A DNA stretch of 64,000 nt from Ruminococcus bicirculans (ex Wegman et al. 2014) (lineage in GTDB: Bacteria > Bacillota > Clostridia > Oscillospirales > Ruminococcaceae): the NCBI RefSeq assembly GCF_000723465.1, contig NZ_HF545616.1, positions 1,860,001 to 1,924,000 of the forward strand, given 5' to 3'. Positions 51,301 to 59,076 of the stretch are shown piece after piece; within the stretch, counting starts at the first letter, position 1, and each line of letters begins with the position of its first letter. The notes beneath the pieces are model-generated. The model did no database searches. It saw nothing but the letters and a program-made list of their open reading frames with translations, and had not been told where the DNA came from. The position numbers were made by a program, and so were the translations under genes.

Positions 51301-54105
51301 TTTTTGCCAAAAGCCATAAAGCTTGGAAAGCTCACAAAGGGAATAAAGCTCCACGCCAAAGACCCTGCTTCCGTTACAAAAGCAAACCTTGGTGAAATTC
51401 TCGATAAGCTTTGCACCATAAGCGAAAAGAAAGACTTCCTGCGAAGCCTGCCGTCAGATGTAACAGCGCTTCTCACAGGTATTTACATGAACGAGCAGAC
51501 CGATTGGAATGTCCTTGAAAAAGCCGTTTCAAAAACCGACAGCATTATGAATGCCATTAAGCAGAAAGCGGGTGCTGACCCTGCACAAATGGCTCAGACT
51601 ATCGGAAAAGCAAACTGCACTTCTGAAGGGCAGGCTCTCTCCTCGTTCCTTGAAAAGCTTTCAGCCTTTGAGGACAGCTTCTCAGCCAACATGACCGCCA
51701 TAGAAGCAAGTGCAGATTGGCTTGGCTTATCTGCAGAAAAGCTTAATACCTATGCCGAAAACGCCGATAAGCTTAGATACGCCGCCCAGTTCAACAGCGT
51801 TGACAAAGAGCTTTCAGACAACGGACTTTCAGGTGTCAGCGAAAGCTACCGCACAGGCAATGTTGACAGCGAAAACGTAGAAAAAGCATTCTCCTGCACG
51901 CTAAATTATCAGCTTGCACTTATGATAATAAACAGCGATAAACGTCTTAGCCAGTTCAGCAGTAACAGTGCAAACGACCTTATCACACAGTTCAAAGACA
52001 CTCTCGATAAATTCTCACGCCTGACTATACAGGAGCTTTTGGCTCGTCTTTCCGCAAAAATACCTGCCCAAGGCTCAGCCTGCGCTTCCACCTCTGAAAT
52101 GGGCATACTCAAACGTGCCATAAAGAGCAACGGCAGAATGATGTCACTTAGAAGCCTTTTCGATAAGATACCAAATCTTCTCCGCAAGCTCTGCCCTTGT
52201 ATGCTCATGAGCCCCATATCAGTTGCACAGTATATAGACCCGTCATTCCCGAAATTCGACCTTGTTATCTTTGACGAAGCTTCACAGCTGCCAACAGCCG
52301 AAGCCGCAGGCACTATCGCAAGGGGCGAGAACGTTGTTATTGTGGGCGACCCTAAACAGCTCCCACCAACAAACTTCTTCTCCTCAAATCGGATAGACGA
52401 AGAAAACAGCGAAAAAGAAGACCTTGAAAGCCTCCTTGACGATTGCCTTGCTATCTCCATGCCGCAGCAGTATCTCAAATGGCATTATCGTTCACGCCAC
52501 GAGAGCCTTATTGCCTACAGCAACATGAAATACTATGACAATAAGCTTCTCACATTCCCGTCCCATAACGACCTCATTTCAAAGGTGAGCATTATCCACC
52601 CCGAGGGTCACTATGACAAGGGCAGAACAAAGCAGAACAAGGCGGAAGCAAGAGCCGTTGTTGACGAGATAATAAGACGAATGAGCGATGAAAAGCTCCG
52701 CAATGACGGCATAGGTGTTGTAACATTCAGCTCCGTTCAGCAAAATCTCATTGACGATATGCTCTGTGAAGAGTGGGCAAACCACCCTGAGCTTGAAGAA
52801 CTTGACAGAAAGTCACCAGAGCCGGTCTTCATTAAAAACCTTGAAAACGTTCAGGGCGACGAACGTGACGTTATACTCTTCTCCGTCGGCTATGGTCCTG
52901 ACGAAAAGGGACAGGTTTCAATGAACTTCGGCCCTCTCAACCGTGACGGCGGCTGGCGAAGACTTAATGTAGCAATATCCCGTGCAAGAAAAGCCATGAT
53001 AGTCTACTCTGTCCTCCGTCCTGAGCAGATAGACCTTTCAAGAACACGATCCGAGGGCGTTGCAGGACTTAAAGGCTTTCTGGAGTTTGCCGAGCGTGGA
53101 AAGCTTGCCGTAACAGCCCACAGCACCACAAAAAGCACAAGCGACAGCACGGTAACAGAGTGTATCGCAAAAGCCATAAAAGAGCTTGGCTATGGGGTGA
53201 AATGCAACATCGGAAGCTCCGAGTTCAAAGTTGATATCGGCATAATCGACCCTGACAACGAAAAGGAGTATCTCTTGGGCATACTCCTTGATGGTGAAAA
53301 CACTCTCCACAGCTCAACCGCACAGGATAGATTTATCCTACAGCCAAGCGTACTTAACGGTCTTGGCTGGAATATCCTGAGAGTGTGGACGCTCGATTGG
53401 TTTGACGATAAGGACCGAGTTCTGGGAAACATAAAAGCCGCCATAGACAGCGCACCAAAGCATGAAGCCGAAACCGCTCCCTCCTCAAAGCCTGCCGTCT
53501 ATTCCACATCGCAGTTTGAAAAAGAAGAAGCTTCCGCCCTCACATCAGCCTTTGCACAGCCCTATGTGGCCGCAGATATTGGCATAATGGGTACATCTGA
53601 TGACTTTTACCAACCCGAAAACGAGCAGAAAATAAGGGAAACAGCCGAAAAGATAATCGCTGCCGAAGCACCAATAAGCGAGAAGCTTTTCATGAGAAAA
53701 GTTTTCACCGCATGGGGCATAACACGAAGCGGCTCAAGAGTGGAAAGCATCTTTGCCGATGCCGCACAAGGCGTTTCACCATTCGCCACAGCCGATGAAA
53801 ACAGAGTTTTCCTTTGGAAAGAGGGGCAATCCCCTGAAAGCTATTCTATCTATCGCACAAGCGATGATACCAACAAGCGAAGCATGGAGGATATCCCCTC
53901 CGAGGAGATAATAAACGCCGTGAAAGAAGTGCTTTGCCAGCAGATAAGCCTTTCAGAAACCGACCTCGTAAGAGAAACAGCCAAGAAATTCGGCTACACA
54001 AGAGCTGTGGGCATAACGGAGAGCGTAATAAGCTACACCCTGAAAAAAGCTCTCACCGCAGGTCTTATCAAAAAATCAGAAAGCGGAAACATCTCCGCAA
54101 AATAA
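48337..54105 (+). CDS. DUF4011-type SF1 helicase with nuclease-like and DUF3320 domains
   Basis: 1922 residues from GTG 48337, with GGAGGGG upstream. In order: a beta-sandwich (about 1-120); a transglutaminase-like domain with GTCLDLAVLYAACLEAVG and GHAFCGCWL (about 215-260); DUF4011 (MRIWERKLLDFSLRNSLLNF, about 380); SF1 helicase with P-loop GPPGTGKS (about 690), DEASQLPTAEA, GDPKQLPP, VQGDERDVILFS and NVAISRARK; a Vsr/PDDEXK-like domain (FKVDIGIIDPDNEKEYLLGI, then WNILRVWTLDWF, about 1610-1700); and DUF3320 (about 1780-1900). Large helicase-nucleases of this composition are reported as single-gene anti-phage systems (the Hhe type, by memory). Long coiled segments split the helicase core. 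The gene stands alone between two terminators. Confidence 0.9.
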   Translation: MDNIVTVGGHINASINFAMQQNYVPVIRSLVVNNNSEEALENISLKITFEPEFAKEFTYHIGSIPAKSSAEISPVRISTNTDLLFSLTEKMVGNITIEVLQNGENIFTYQNTIEILACDQWSGLNIMPEMIAAFVTPNHPALSPVIHDASTFLKKWKGDPSFTGYQTNNPNNVKLQMAAIFAALVQQKIVYNDPPASYEVIGQRIRLPHKVLEQKMGTCLDLAVLYAACLEAVGLHPLLFFMTGHAFCGCWLENETFADCCVDDVSAIEKRIAENAEEMLLVECTDFVDSNVHDVERFDHAMKHGKDHISNMEFQCVIDIIRTRGSGIRPIPLRPEQTYSGLQLAEGSDKPKEILAPSELNSSLLGKVAEGNDKPVTKMRIWERKLLDFSLRNSLLNFRVTKNTMQLMTADLGKLEDELASGSDFRIMEIPTEWTVSTRDAKIFAIENEKDLVTNIAENEFKNNRIRTFLSETDLDSALKSLYRSAKVSMEENGSNTLFLALGLLRWYESDLSEKPRYAPLVLIPIDIVRNTRNKGYIIRSRQEETQINVTLLEYLRQDHGISITGLDPLPLDEHGIDLPLVFNTIRQAVMGKKRWNIEEYAFIGLFSFSQFVMWNDLRNRSEEISQNKVVSSLMAGSLTYAPEDISITPENIDSDLDLENMAVPMSADSSQLAAIAAAGSGQSFVLHGPPGTGKSQTITNMIANALYNDKSVLFVAEKMAALNVVQKRLANLGLDPFCLELHSNKTNKTTVLAELDKALEVGKIKSPEEYSAEAARLKAQKAQLNDTITALHEKRNCGVTLYEAISAYERSISEKGKISVSKDIFANLAKETLDRFSDLVHRYSIAIAETGDFADFPLKDIGITSYSMEQRDKFHTEAADLAQKATASSQCAQTLAQAYSYSGDLDKTAVKMLSHIYKASTADGELLDGLLCAPHYDITLQKIKDTLAIGKEYTALCTDILSHFEKSIFDFPASESKMLYKQAEQSWFLPKAIKLGKLTKGIKLHAKDPASVTKANLGEILDKLCTISEKKDFLRSLPSDVTALLTGIYMNEQTDWNVLEKAVSKTDSIMNAIKQKAGADPAQMAQTIGKANCTSEGQALSSFLEKLSAFEDSFSANMTAIEASADWLGLSAEKLNTYAENADKLRYAAQFNSVDKELSDNGLSGVSESYRTGNVDSENVEKAFSCTLNYQLALMIINSDKRLSQFSSNSANDLITQFKDTLDKFSRLTIQELLARLSAKIPAQGSACASTSEMGILKRAIKSNGRMMSLRSLFDKIPNLLRKLCPCMLMSPISVAQYIDPSFPKFDLVIFDEASQLPTAEAAGTIARGENVVIVGDPKQLPPTNFFSSNRIDEENSEKEDLESLLDDCLAISMPQQYLKWHYRSRHESLIAYSNMKYYDNKLLTFPSHNDLISKVSIIHPEGHYDKGRTKQNKAEARAVVDEIIRRMSDEKLRNDGIGVVTFSSVQQNLIDDMLCEEWANHPELEELDRKSPEPVFIKNLENVQGDERDVILFSVGYGPDEKGQVSMNFGPLNRDGGWRRLNVAISRARKAMIVYSVLRPEQIDLSRTRSEGVAGLKGFLEFAERGKLAVTAHSTTKSTSDSTVTECIAKAIKELGYGVKCNIGSSEFKVDIGIIDPDNEKEYLLGILLDGENTLHSSTAQDRFILQPSVLNGLGWNILRVWTLDWFDDKDRVLGNIKAAIDSAPKHEAETAPSSKPAVYSTSQFEKEEASALTSAFAQPYVAADIGIMGTSDDFYQPENEQKIRETAEKIIAAEAPISEKLFMRKVFTAWGITRSGSRVESIFADAAQGVSPFATADENRVFLWKEGQSPESYSIYRTSDDTNKRSMEDIPSEEIINAVKEVLCQQISLSETDLVRETAKKFGYTRAVGITESVISYTLKKALTAGLIKKSESGNISAK

Positions 54106-54120
54106 TACGCAAACAAACCA

Positions 54121-54157
54121 AAACCACCGCCGAGAGCTTTCCTCCCAGCGGTGGTTT
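54121..54157 (+). terminator. Helicase gene terminator
   Basis: AAACCACCGC (54121-54130) pairs with GCGGTGGTTT (54148-54157); the T tract is short (TTTCTATT). Confidence 0.75.
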
Positions 54158-54166
54158 CTATTCATA

Positions 54167-54360
54167 TCAATATTTCCATTTCTCCGAGCAAAGCTGCATC
54201 TCAACCATGTGCTTGTAAATACCGTTAGTCTTTTTAAGCGCCTCAGGCTCACTCTCATGTTAGCCTGCACCCTGAACGCTGCCTTGTGAGAACACATTAG
54301 CGCAGTGATATAAAACACCATTTCAAGAACTGCAAAAGAACTTTTCTTTTTCTCTTTCAT
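54167..54360 (-). pseudogene. ABC transporter remnant, internally deleted
   Basis: The minus strand starts MKEKKKSSFAVLEM, like the beginning of multidrug-type ABC exporters. After about 36 codons the frame changes and reads NGIYKHMVEMQLCSEKWKY and stop, the typical end of their ATPase domain. Everything between (more than 1.5 kb in a normal gene) is missing. The C-terminal match is convincing; the N-terminal one is weaker. 54361-54410 shows nothing else. Confidence 0.6.
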
Positions 54361-54410
54361 AACATGGTTATTTAAACTTGTCAAGTTTTTTCTTAAAGCA
54401 GCTCAAAATC

Positions 54411-54447
54411 TTGTAATAATATCATTTTCATGATATAATTTTATCAT
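54411..54447 (+). promoter_or_regulatory. Permease promoter with overlapping palindrome
   Basis: TTGTAA (54411-54416), 17 bases, TATAAT (54434-54439). ATGATA (54430-54435) and TATCAT (54442-54447) form an inverted pair across the -10, a plausible repressor site. Confidence 0.6.
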
Positions 54448-54473
54448 ATGAATAAACGACAGGAAATGATAAA

Positions 54474-55622
54474 ATGAAAAACATAAACAAAGCGATCACT
54501 TTTGCTAAAAAAGAAACCGTCCTGATAGTGGCAATGCTCTTAGCCGTTATATCTGCATTTTTGGTCACACCTGACAAAGCATATGCAAGTTATATCGACT
54601 TCAGAACACTTGGACTTCTGTTCTCTCTTATGACAGTGACCGAGGGCTGCAAAGGTCTTGGCATTTTTGAACGCAGTGCAAAATTTATCATAAGCAAAGT
54701 CAATACCGCATTTCAGCTTTCCATAGTGCTTGTGGGGCTTTGCTTCTTTTCAAGTATGTTCATAACAAATGACGTTTCACTTCTGACCTTTGTTCCCCTC
54801 ACTCTCACCGCCCTCTCAACTCTCGGTGAATCAGGCAACAAGCTTCTCATACCCATCGTCGTTCTGCAGACCATTGCCGCAAATCTTGGCAGTATGCTCA
54901 CGCCTATAGGCAATCCTCAGAATCTATACCTTTTTGGTGTATCAGATATGAAGCTGGAAGATTTTCTTGTACTTATGCTTCCCTTTACTATTGTGGCAGG
55001 AGCGATGCTTTTTCTGTGGACGCTTGCAGTGTGTAAAAAATCAGGAAAGCTGTCTGTCAAGACAGATATAACTGCTGAAAACTTCGATACATATTCGACT
55101 AAAGACAAGACAAAGCTTTCAGGATACGTCCTACTTTTTGTCCTTTGCCTGCTTACAGTTGCAAGGCTTATCCCATGGCAGATAACAACCCTCTGCGCAC
55201 TTGCTTTCTCTGCCATTGCTGACAGAAACGTGCTTAAAACAGTTGATTACTCACTGCTTCTTACATTCTGCGGATTTTTCATCTTTATCGGAAATATGGG
55301 CAGAGTAGAGATTTTCCGCAGTGTACTCAGCAGCATAATAAACGGTCACGAGCTTTTTATTGCCGTTGCCGCAAGTCAGATAATAAGCAACGTTCCATGC
55401 GCTATACTCCTTTCAGGCTTCACCAACAAGCTGAACGCACTTATAATAGGAACGAACATAGGCGGCCTTGGCACTCTTATCGCCTCCATGGCAAGCCTTA
55501 TATCCTACAAGCAGATATGCCGCAGCCACCCCCATATCAAAGGCAGATATTTCACATATTTCACAGCCGCAAATATCGCTTTTCTCGCTGTAATGGCTCT
55601 GACTGTAAAGATCGCATACTGA
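54474..55622 (+). CDS. ArsB/SLC13-type anion permease
   Basis: 382 residues, about ten hydrophobic segments. Conserved loops TNDVSLLTFVPLT and PIGNPQNLYLF place it in the ion transporter superfamily (ArsB/NhaD/CitMHS/SLC13). The C-terminus repeats the pattern in weaker form (SNVPCAILLSGFT). The substrate may be a dicarboxylate, citrate or sodium/arsenite; no neighbour resolves this. Confidence 0.85.
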   Translation: MKNINKAITFAKKETVLIVAMLLAVISAFLVTPDKAYASYIDFRTLGLLFSLMTVTEGCKGLGIFERSAKFIISKVNTAFQLSIVLVGLCFFSSMFITNDVSLLTFVPLTLTALSTLGESGNKLLIPIVVLQTIAANLGSMLTPIGNPQNLYLFGVSDMKLEDFLVLMLPFTIVAGAMLFLWTLAVCKKSGKLSVKTDITAENFDTYSTKDKTKLSGYVLLFVLCLLTVARLIPWQITTLCALAFSAIADRNVLKTVDYSLLLTFCGFFIFIGNMGRVEIFRSVLSSIINGHELFIAVAASQIISNVPCAILLSGFTNKLNALIIGTNIGGLGTLIASMASLISYKQICRSHPHIKGRYFTYFTAANIAFLAVMALTVKIAY

Positions 55623-55702
55623 AATAAGTTTTCTATACCCTGCCCACTTTATCTGCATAACAGTTTCGCTAAATGCCCACACTATCCGCAGGAGGTGTTT
55701 TT

Positions 55703-55801
55703 ATGCTTGAATTTTTTGCAGGAACGCTGGTAGGCGGTTTTGTGGGCGTTGTGACAATGTGCCTTTGTATCACCGCAGGCGAAAGCGACCGTCATGATTA
55801 A
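55703..55801 (+). CDS. 32-residue DUF3789-like small membrane protein
   Basis: ATG 55703 follows AGGAGGTG by six bases, an excellent ribosome site. The protein begins MLEFFAGTLVGGFVGVVTMC and ends CITAGESDRHD: one hydrophobic helix with a charged tail. This is the pattern of the DUF3789 mini-proteins often seen near phage and mobile DNA. It stands alone before a terminator. Function unknown. Confidence 0.75.
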   Translation: MLEFFAGTLVGGFVGVVTMCLCITAGESDRHD

Positions 55802-55841
55802 CGATGATGTTTTACACAGGTAAACTTCGTGATTTTTACCA

Positions 55842-55882
55842 AAAAAGCTGCCGCAAAATCTCCCTTTGCGGTGGCTTTTTTT
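55842..55882 (+). terminator. Terminator after the 32-residue gene
   Basis: AAAGC and CCGCAAA pair with TTTGCGG and GCTTT around two wobble positions, followed by seven T. Confidence 0.85.
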
Positions 55883-55895
55883 ATGCCTGTCCGTA

Positions 55896-55924
55896 TTGAC
55901 AAATACTCCGCTTTGTACTATAAT
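55896..55924 (+). promoter_or_regulatory. Symporter promoter
   Basis: TTGACA (55896-55901), 17 bases, TATAAT (55919-55924). Confidence 0.85.
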
Positions 55925-56006
55925 AGTATCATTGTACTTTAGCAAGTAAAAACGCAAAAGCATAAAAGCTTTAAAGCGACATATGAAGTAAAAGGAGTGT
56001 ATTGGA

Positions 56007-57542
56007 TTGACAGCAAGGTGGATAGTATTGGTATTATACCTTGCACTTATGATAGGCATAGGTGTTTATTACCGCAGAAAATCGGCAAGCGTCAATGATT
56101 TTGTACTGGGAGGACGAGGTCTTGGAGCATGGTTCACAGCCTTTGCATACGGAACTTCATACTTCTCGGCAGTAATTTTTGTAGGCTACGCAGGAAAATT
56201 CGGCTGGAATTACGGTGTGGCTTCCACATGGGTAGGAATCGGAAACGCCGTCATAGGCTCATGGCTTGCATGGAAAGTTTTAGGCAGACGTACAAGGATA
56301 ATGTCAAAGCACCTTGAGGCAAAGACCATGCCTGAGTATTTTGAAAAGAGATACAACAGCAAGCCTTTGAAGATAGTTTCGGCACTTATCGTGTTCGTAT
56401 TTCTTATCCCTTATACGGCTTCGGTCTACAACGGCTTGTCAAGACTTTTTGAGAAGGGCTTTGGCATTCCTTACAAATATTGTATAATCGGCATGGCAGT
56501 TTTCACTGCGGTGTATGTTATCATGGGTGGCTACAAGGCTACAGCACTGAACGATTTTATTCAGGGAATAGTAATGCTTGTAGGCATTGCGGCGGTAGTT
56601 CTTGCAGTGCTTGGTGAAAACGGTGGCCTTGGAAATTCTCTTGACCTGCTTGGTGATATTTCTGACGCAAATGGCGACAAGGGTGCATATTCGTCACTAT
56701 TCGGCCCTGACCCTATAAACCTTGCAGGCGTTGTTATTCTTACCTCTCTCGGCACATGGGGACTTCCACAAATGGTGCAGAAATTCTACGCAATAAAAGA
56801 CGACAAGGCTATCAAAACAGGCACCATCGTATCCACATTCTTTGCAGTTGTGGTAGCAGGCGGCTGTTACTTCCTTGGTGGCTTCGGCAGACTTTTTGTC
56901 AATAGCGCTGACGGACTTCCTGAGGGCGGTTTTGACGGAATAGTTCCGACTATGATGGAAAAGCTCCCTTCACTGCTTTTCGGACTTGTTATCGTTCTTG
57001 TGCTTTCGGCTTCAATGTCAACACTTTCATCGCTTGTGCTTACATCAAGCTCCACTTTGACTATCGACCTTATCAAGCCGATAATGAAAGAAAAAATGGA
57101 CGAGAAAAAACAGCTTATCACAATGAGAATTTTCATTGCCGTATTTCTTATCATCTCAGTTGTGCTTGCAATAATCACTCTTGAAAATCCACAGACAGTA
57201 ATTTCAACTCTCATGTCTATATCATGGGGCGCACTTGCAGGAGCATTTCTTGCGCCGTTTATGTACGGACTTTTCTGGAAGGGCGTAACAAAGGCGGCTT
57301 GCATGGCAAGTTTTATCGCAGGAGTAGGCATAACAGTGATACACATGGCATACTACACCCTTGCAGGTCACACAGGAACACTTTGGGGCATAAACCTTGC
57401 CTCGCCTATCAACGCAGGCGCATTTGCAATGCTTTTCGGACTTGTTCTTGTACCTATCGTTAGCCTTATCACAAGGCAGAGCGACACTGACAAGGCTCAT
57501 GCTGAAAAGGTGTTCGAGTGTTATAATGACAGCGAGATATGA
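56007..57542 (+). CDS. Sodium:solute symporter (SSS family)
   Basis: 511 residues with about thirteen helices. Features: NDFVLGGRGLGAWFTAFAYGTSYFSA in the first helices, RRTRIMSKHLEAKTMPEYF, and LVLSASMSTLSSLVL carrying the sodium-site serines. It resembles PutP-type proline and related symporters. TTG 56007 is the likely start, with AAAGGAG about ten bases upstream; no ATG is available nearby in frame. Substrate unknown. Confidence 0.88.
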   Translation: MTARWIVLVLYLALMIGIGVYYRRKSASVNDFVLGGRGLGAWFTAFAYGTSYFSAVIFVGYAGKFGWNYGVASTWVGIGNAVIGSWLAWKVLGRRTRIMSKHLEAKTMPEYFEKRYNSKPLKIVSALIVFVFLIPYTASVYNGLSRLFEKGFGIPYKYCIIGMAVFTAVYVIMGGYKATALNDFIQGIVMLVGIAAVVLAVLGENGGLGNSLDLLGDISDANGDKGAYSSLFGPDPINLAGVVILTSLGTWGLPQMVQKFYAIKDDKAIKTGTIVSTFFAVVVAGGCYFLGGFGRLFVNSADGLPEGGFDGIVPTMMEKLPSLLFGLVIVLVLSASMSTLSSLVLTSSSTLTIDLIKPIMKEKMDEKKQLITMRIFIAVFLIISVVLAIITLENPQTVISTLMSISWGALAGAFLAPFMYGLFWKGVTKAACMASFIAGVGITVIHMAYYTLAGHTGTLWGINLASPINAGAFAMLFGLVLVPIVSLITRQSDTDKAHAEKVFECYNDSEI

Positions 57543-57572
57543 TCTCACATCGCTTACATACTTGAAATGTAG

Positions 57573-57605
57573 ACAGGGACGGACTTTGTTCGTTCCTGTT
57601 TTTTT
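57573..57605 (+). terminator. Symporter terminator
   Basis: ACAGGGACG (57573-57581) pairs with CGTTCCTGT (57591-57599), one wobble, followed by T6. Confidence 0.85.
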
Positions 57606-57650
57606 GTGCGGATAATGCAAATGATATAGTGAGCGAAACGACAAAACAAG

Positions 57651-58041
57651 CGGGCGAACGGTGTTCGCCCCTACGATTTTGTTGCCGTGGGTTTTAGCCT
57701 TTTTTATTCAATTTTCAAGTTGCATTCGGAGTATGACACTGGGTATTATGCCCTAGGTTTTGTATACACAAAATATCACAATGCACGCCCACGTCCTGAT
57801 ACAAGTACTCTACAGCCTGTTCCAGAATCTCTCATCGTATTCACTAAGTCACAGGGCTTGTACGTGCCCGCAAGTATCTAAGACGCCTTCTACTTATCCC
57901 TGAAAAATGCTCTTTTTGTTGCATAAAAAATGCAACAATTAATGGATTATTGCCAAATTAAATCATAAATCATTTGTTTGCACAAATTGACCACATGAAT
58001 TTTGTATAATATCCACTGTAGGGGCGAACAGTGTTCGCCCG
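57651..58041. repeat. 391-bp block bounded by inverted 24-bp palindromic repeats
   Basis: Copies 3 (57651-57674, reverse) and 4 (58018-58041, forward) of the dispersed repeat, core GGGCGAAC/GTTCGCCC, face each other. Between them lie 343 bases with no credible gene but several hairpins, such as TTGTTGCAT/ATGCAACAA (57916-57924/57930-57938) and TTTTGT/ACAAAA near 57757-57773. A 64-residue frame (57687-57881) has no ribosome site. It could be a MITE-like element or a structured RNA. Confidence 0.65.
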
Positions 58042-58096
58042 TTTTCCTACCTGAACTAACTTTTTGGGGTCCACATTATTAATGTGTATACAGACA

Positions 58097-58148
58097 GCAA
58101 AAAGTTCCATAAAACACCGTTCAACACCTGAACGCATTTTATGGAACT
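58097..58148 (-). terminator. NUDIX gene terminator
   Basis: Minus strand arms 58148-58137 and 58114-58103 (12 bp), with GTTCA/TGAAC inside, followed by TTTTTG. Confidence 0.85.
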
Positions 58149-58152
58149 CTTT

Positions 58153-58560
58153 TCAGATTATAAATTTCTTCGCCTTGTTTACAATACTGCGGTCGTTTTC
58201 GTAAGACAGGACCTGTCCTGCCCTGCCGATCTCGACCCAGCGTATGTCTGAGATCTCCTCTTCCTGAGGAGTGTAGTCGGTGTTCTTTGCTTTGCCGATA
58301 AAGTAGACAACGATCTTCTGCGTGTCCTTCCTTGGTGAATAGGACACTATCTCCCGAAACGTGGTATCAAGATTTACGTCTATCCCCGTTTCCTCCATGA
58401 TCTCACGCTTGGCAGTTTCTTCCTCTGTTTCATTGCCCTCAACGTGACCCTTTGGGAATGACCAATGACCGCTGTTGATATGCTTTATCAGCAGTATCTC
58501 GGTGTTGCCGTGATACTTTCTGTAAACGATAGCACCGCAGGATTTTTCATGCAGCATCAT
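58153..58560 (-). CDS. NUDIX hydrolase, Ap4A-type
   Basis: 135 residues (a second start at 58557 is equally possible). The Nudix box is complete: GHVEGNETEEETAKREIMEETG. SCGAIVYRK at the start and WSFPKGH resemble bis(5'-nucleosyl)-tetraphosphatases. It has its own promoter at 58605-58633 and follows acpP on the same strand. Confidence 0.88.
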   Translation of the reverse strand: MMLHEKSCGAIVYRKYHGNTEILLIKHINSGHWSFPKGHVEGNETEEETAKREIMEETGIDVNLDTTFREIVSYSPRKDTQKIVVYFIGKAKNTDYTPQEEEISDIRWVEIGRAGQVLSYENDRSIVNKAKKFII

Positions 58561-58604
58561 TTTTCCTTTCCGGAGCTTAGCCCCAATATTTACTCATTGA
58601 TTTA

Positions 58605-58633
58605 ATTATATCACAACAGCCCTCATTTGTCTA
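58605..58633 (-). promoter_or_regulatory. NUDIX gene promoter
   Basis: Minus strand TAGACA (58633-58628), 17 bases, TATAAT (58610-58605). Confidence 0.65.
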
Positions 58634-58686
58634 TACCCTTTAATAAATATACTCCCATTTTGTGCATATTCCACAAATCAGGTAAA

Positions 58687-58718
58687 ATAAAAAAAGCCGT
58701 GCAAAAGCACAGCTTTTT
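58687..58718 (-). terminator. acpP and fab/acc operon terminator
   Basis: Minus strand AAAAAGCTGTGC (58718-58707) pairs with GCACGGCTTTTT (58702-58691), then further T. Confidence 0.85.
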
Positions 58719-58732
58719 GAAACAGTCAAAGA

Positions 58733-58966
58733 TTATTCCTCGACCTTGTTCTCGATATACTTAACGATATCGCCAACAGTCTTGATGTTCTCGACCTCTT
58801 CATCAGGGATCTCTACATCAAAGCTCTCCTCGATGCTCATTACAAGGTCAACTACGTCCAGTGAGTCAGCGCCGAGATCCTCTGTGATAGAAGCCTCCAT
58901 AGTTACTGCGTCCTCTTCAACGTCGAGCTGCTCTACGATAATGTCCTTGATCTTATCAAATACCAT
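58733..58966 (-). CDS. acpP: Acyl carrier protein
   Basis: 77 residues, the normal ACP size, with the phosphopantetheine serine in [12 protein letters not shown] (Ser near residue 36). It carries the growing acyl chain. It lies 110 bases after accA at the end of the fab/acc run; in many Firmicutes acpP is nearer the start of the cluster. Confidence 0.96.
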   Translation of the reverse strand: MVFDKIKDIIVEQLDVEEDAVTMEASITEDLGADSLDVVDLVMSIEESFDVEIPDEEVENIKTVGDIVKYIENKVEE

Positions 58967-59076
58967 TACTTTACCTCCATTCTGTACTTTACTGGGTCTG
59001 CCGCTCAGCGCAGCATTTATGTCAGCCGCCGCCGCTCATAAGTCGGCAAATCATTCGGCATGATCATCAAAAAAAC

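Noticed and set aside
57687-57881. 64-codon frame inside the repeat-bounded block
   Set aside because: No ribosome site and low-complexity sequence; hairpins explain the region better.
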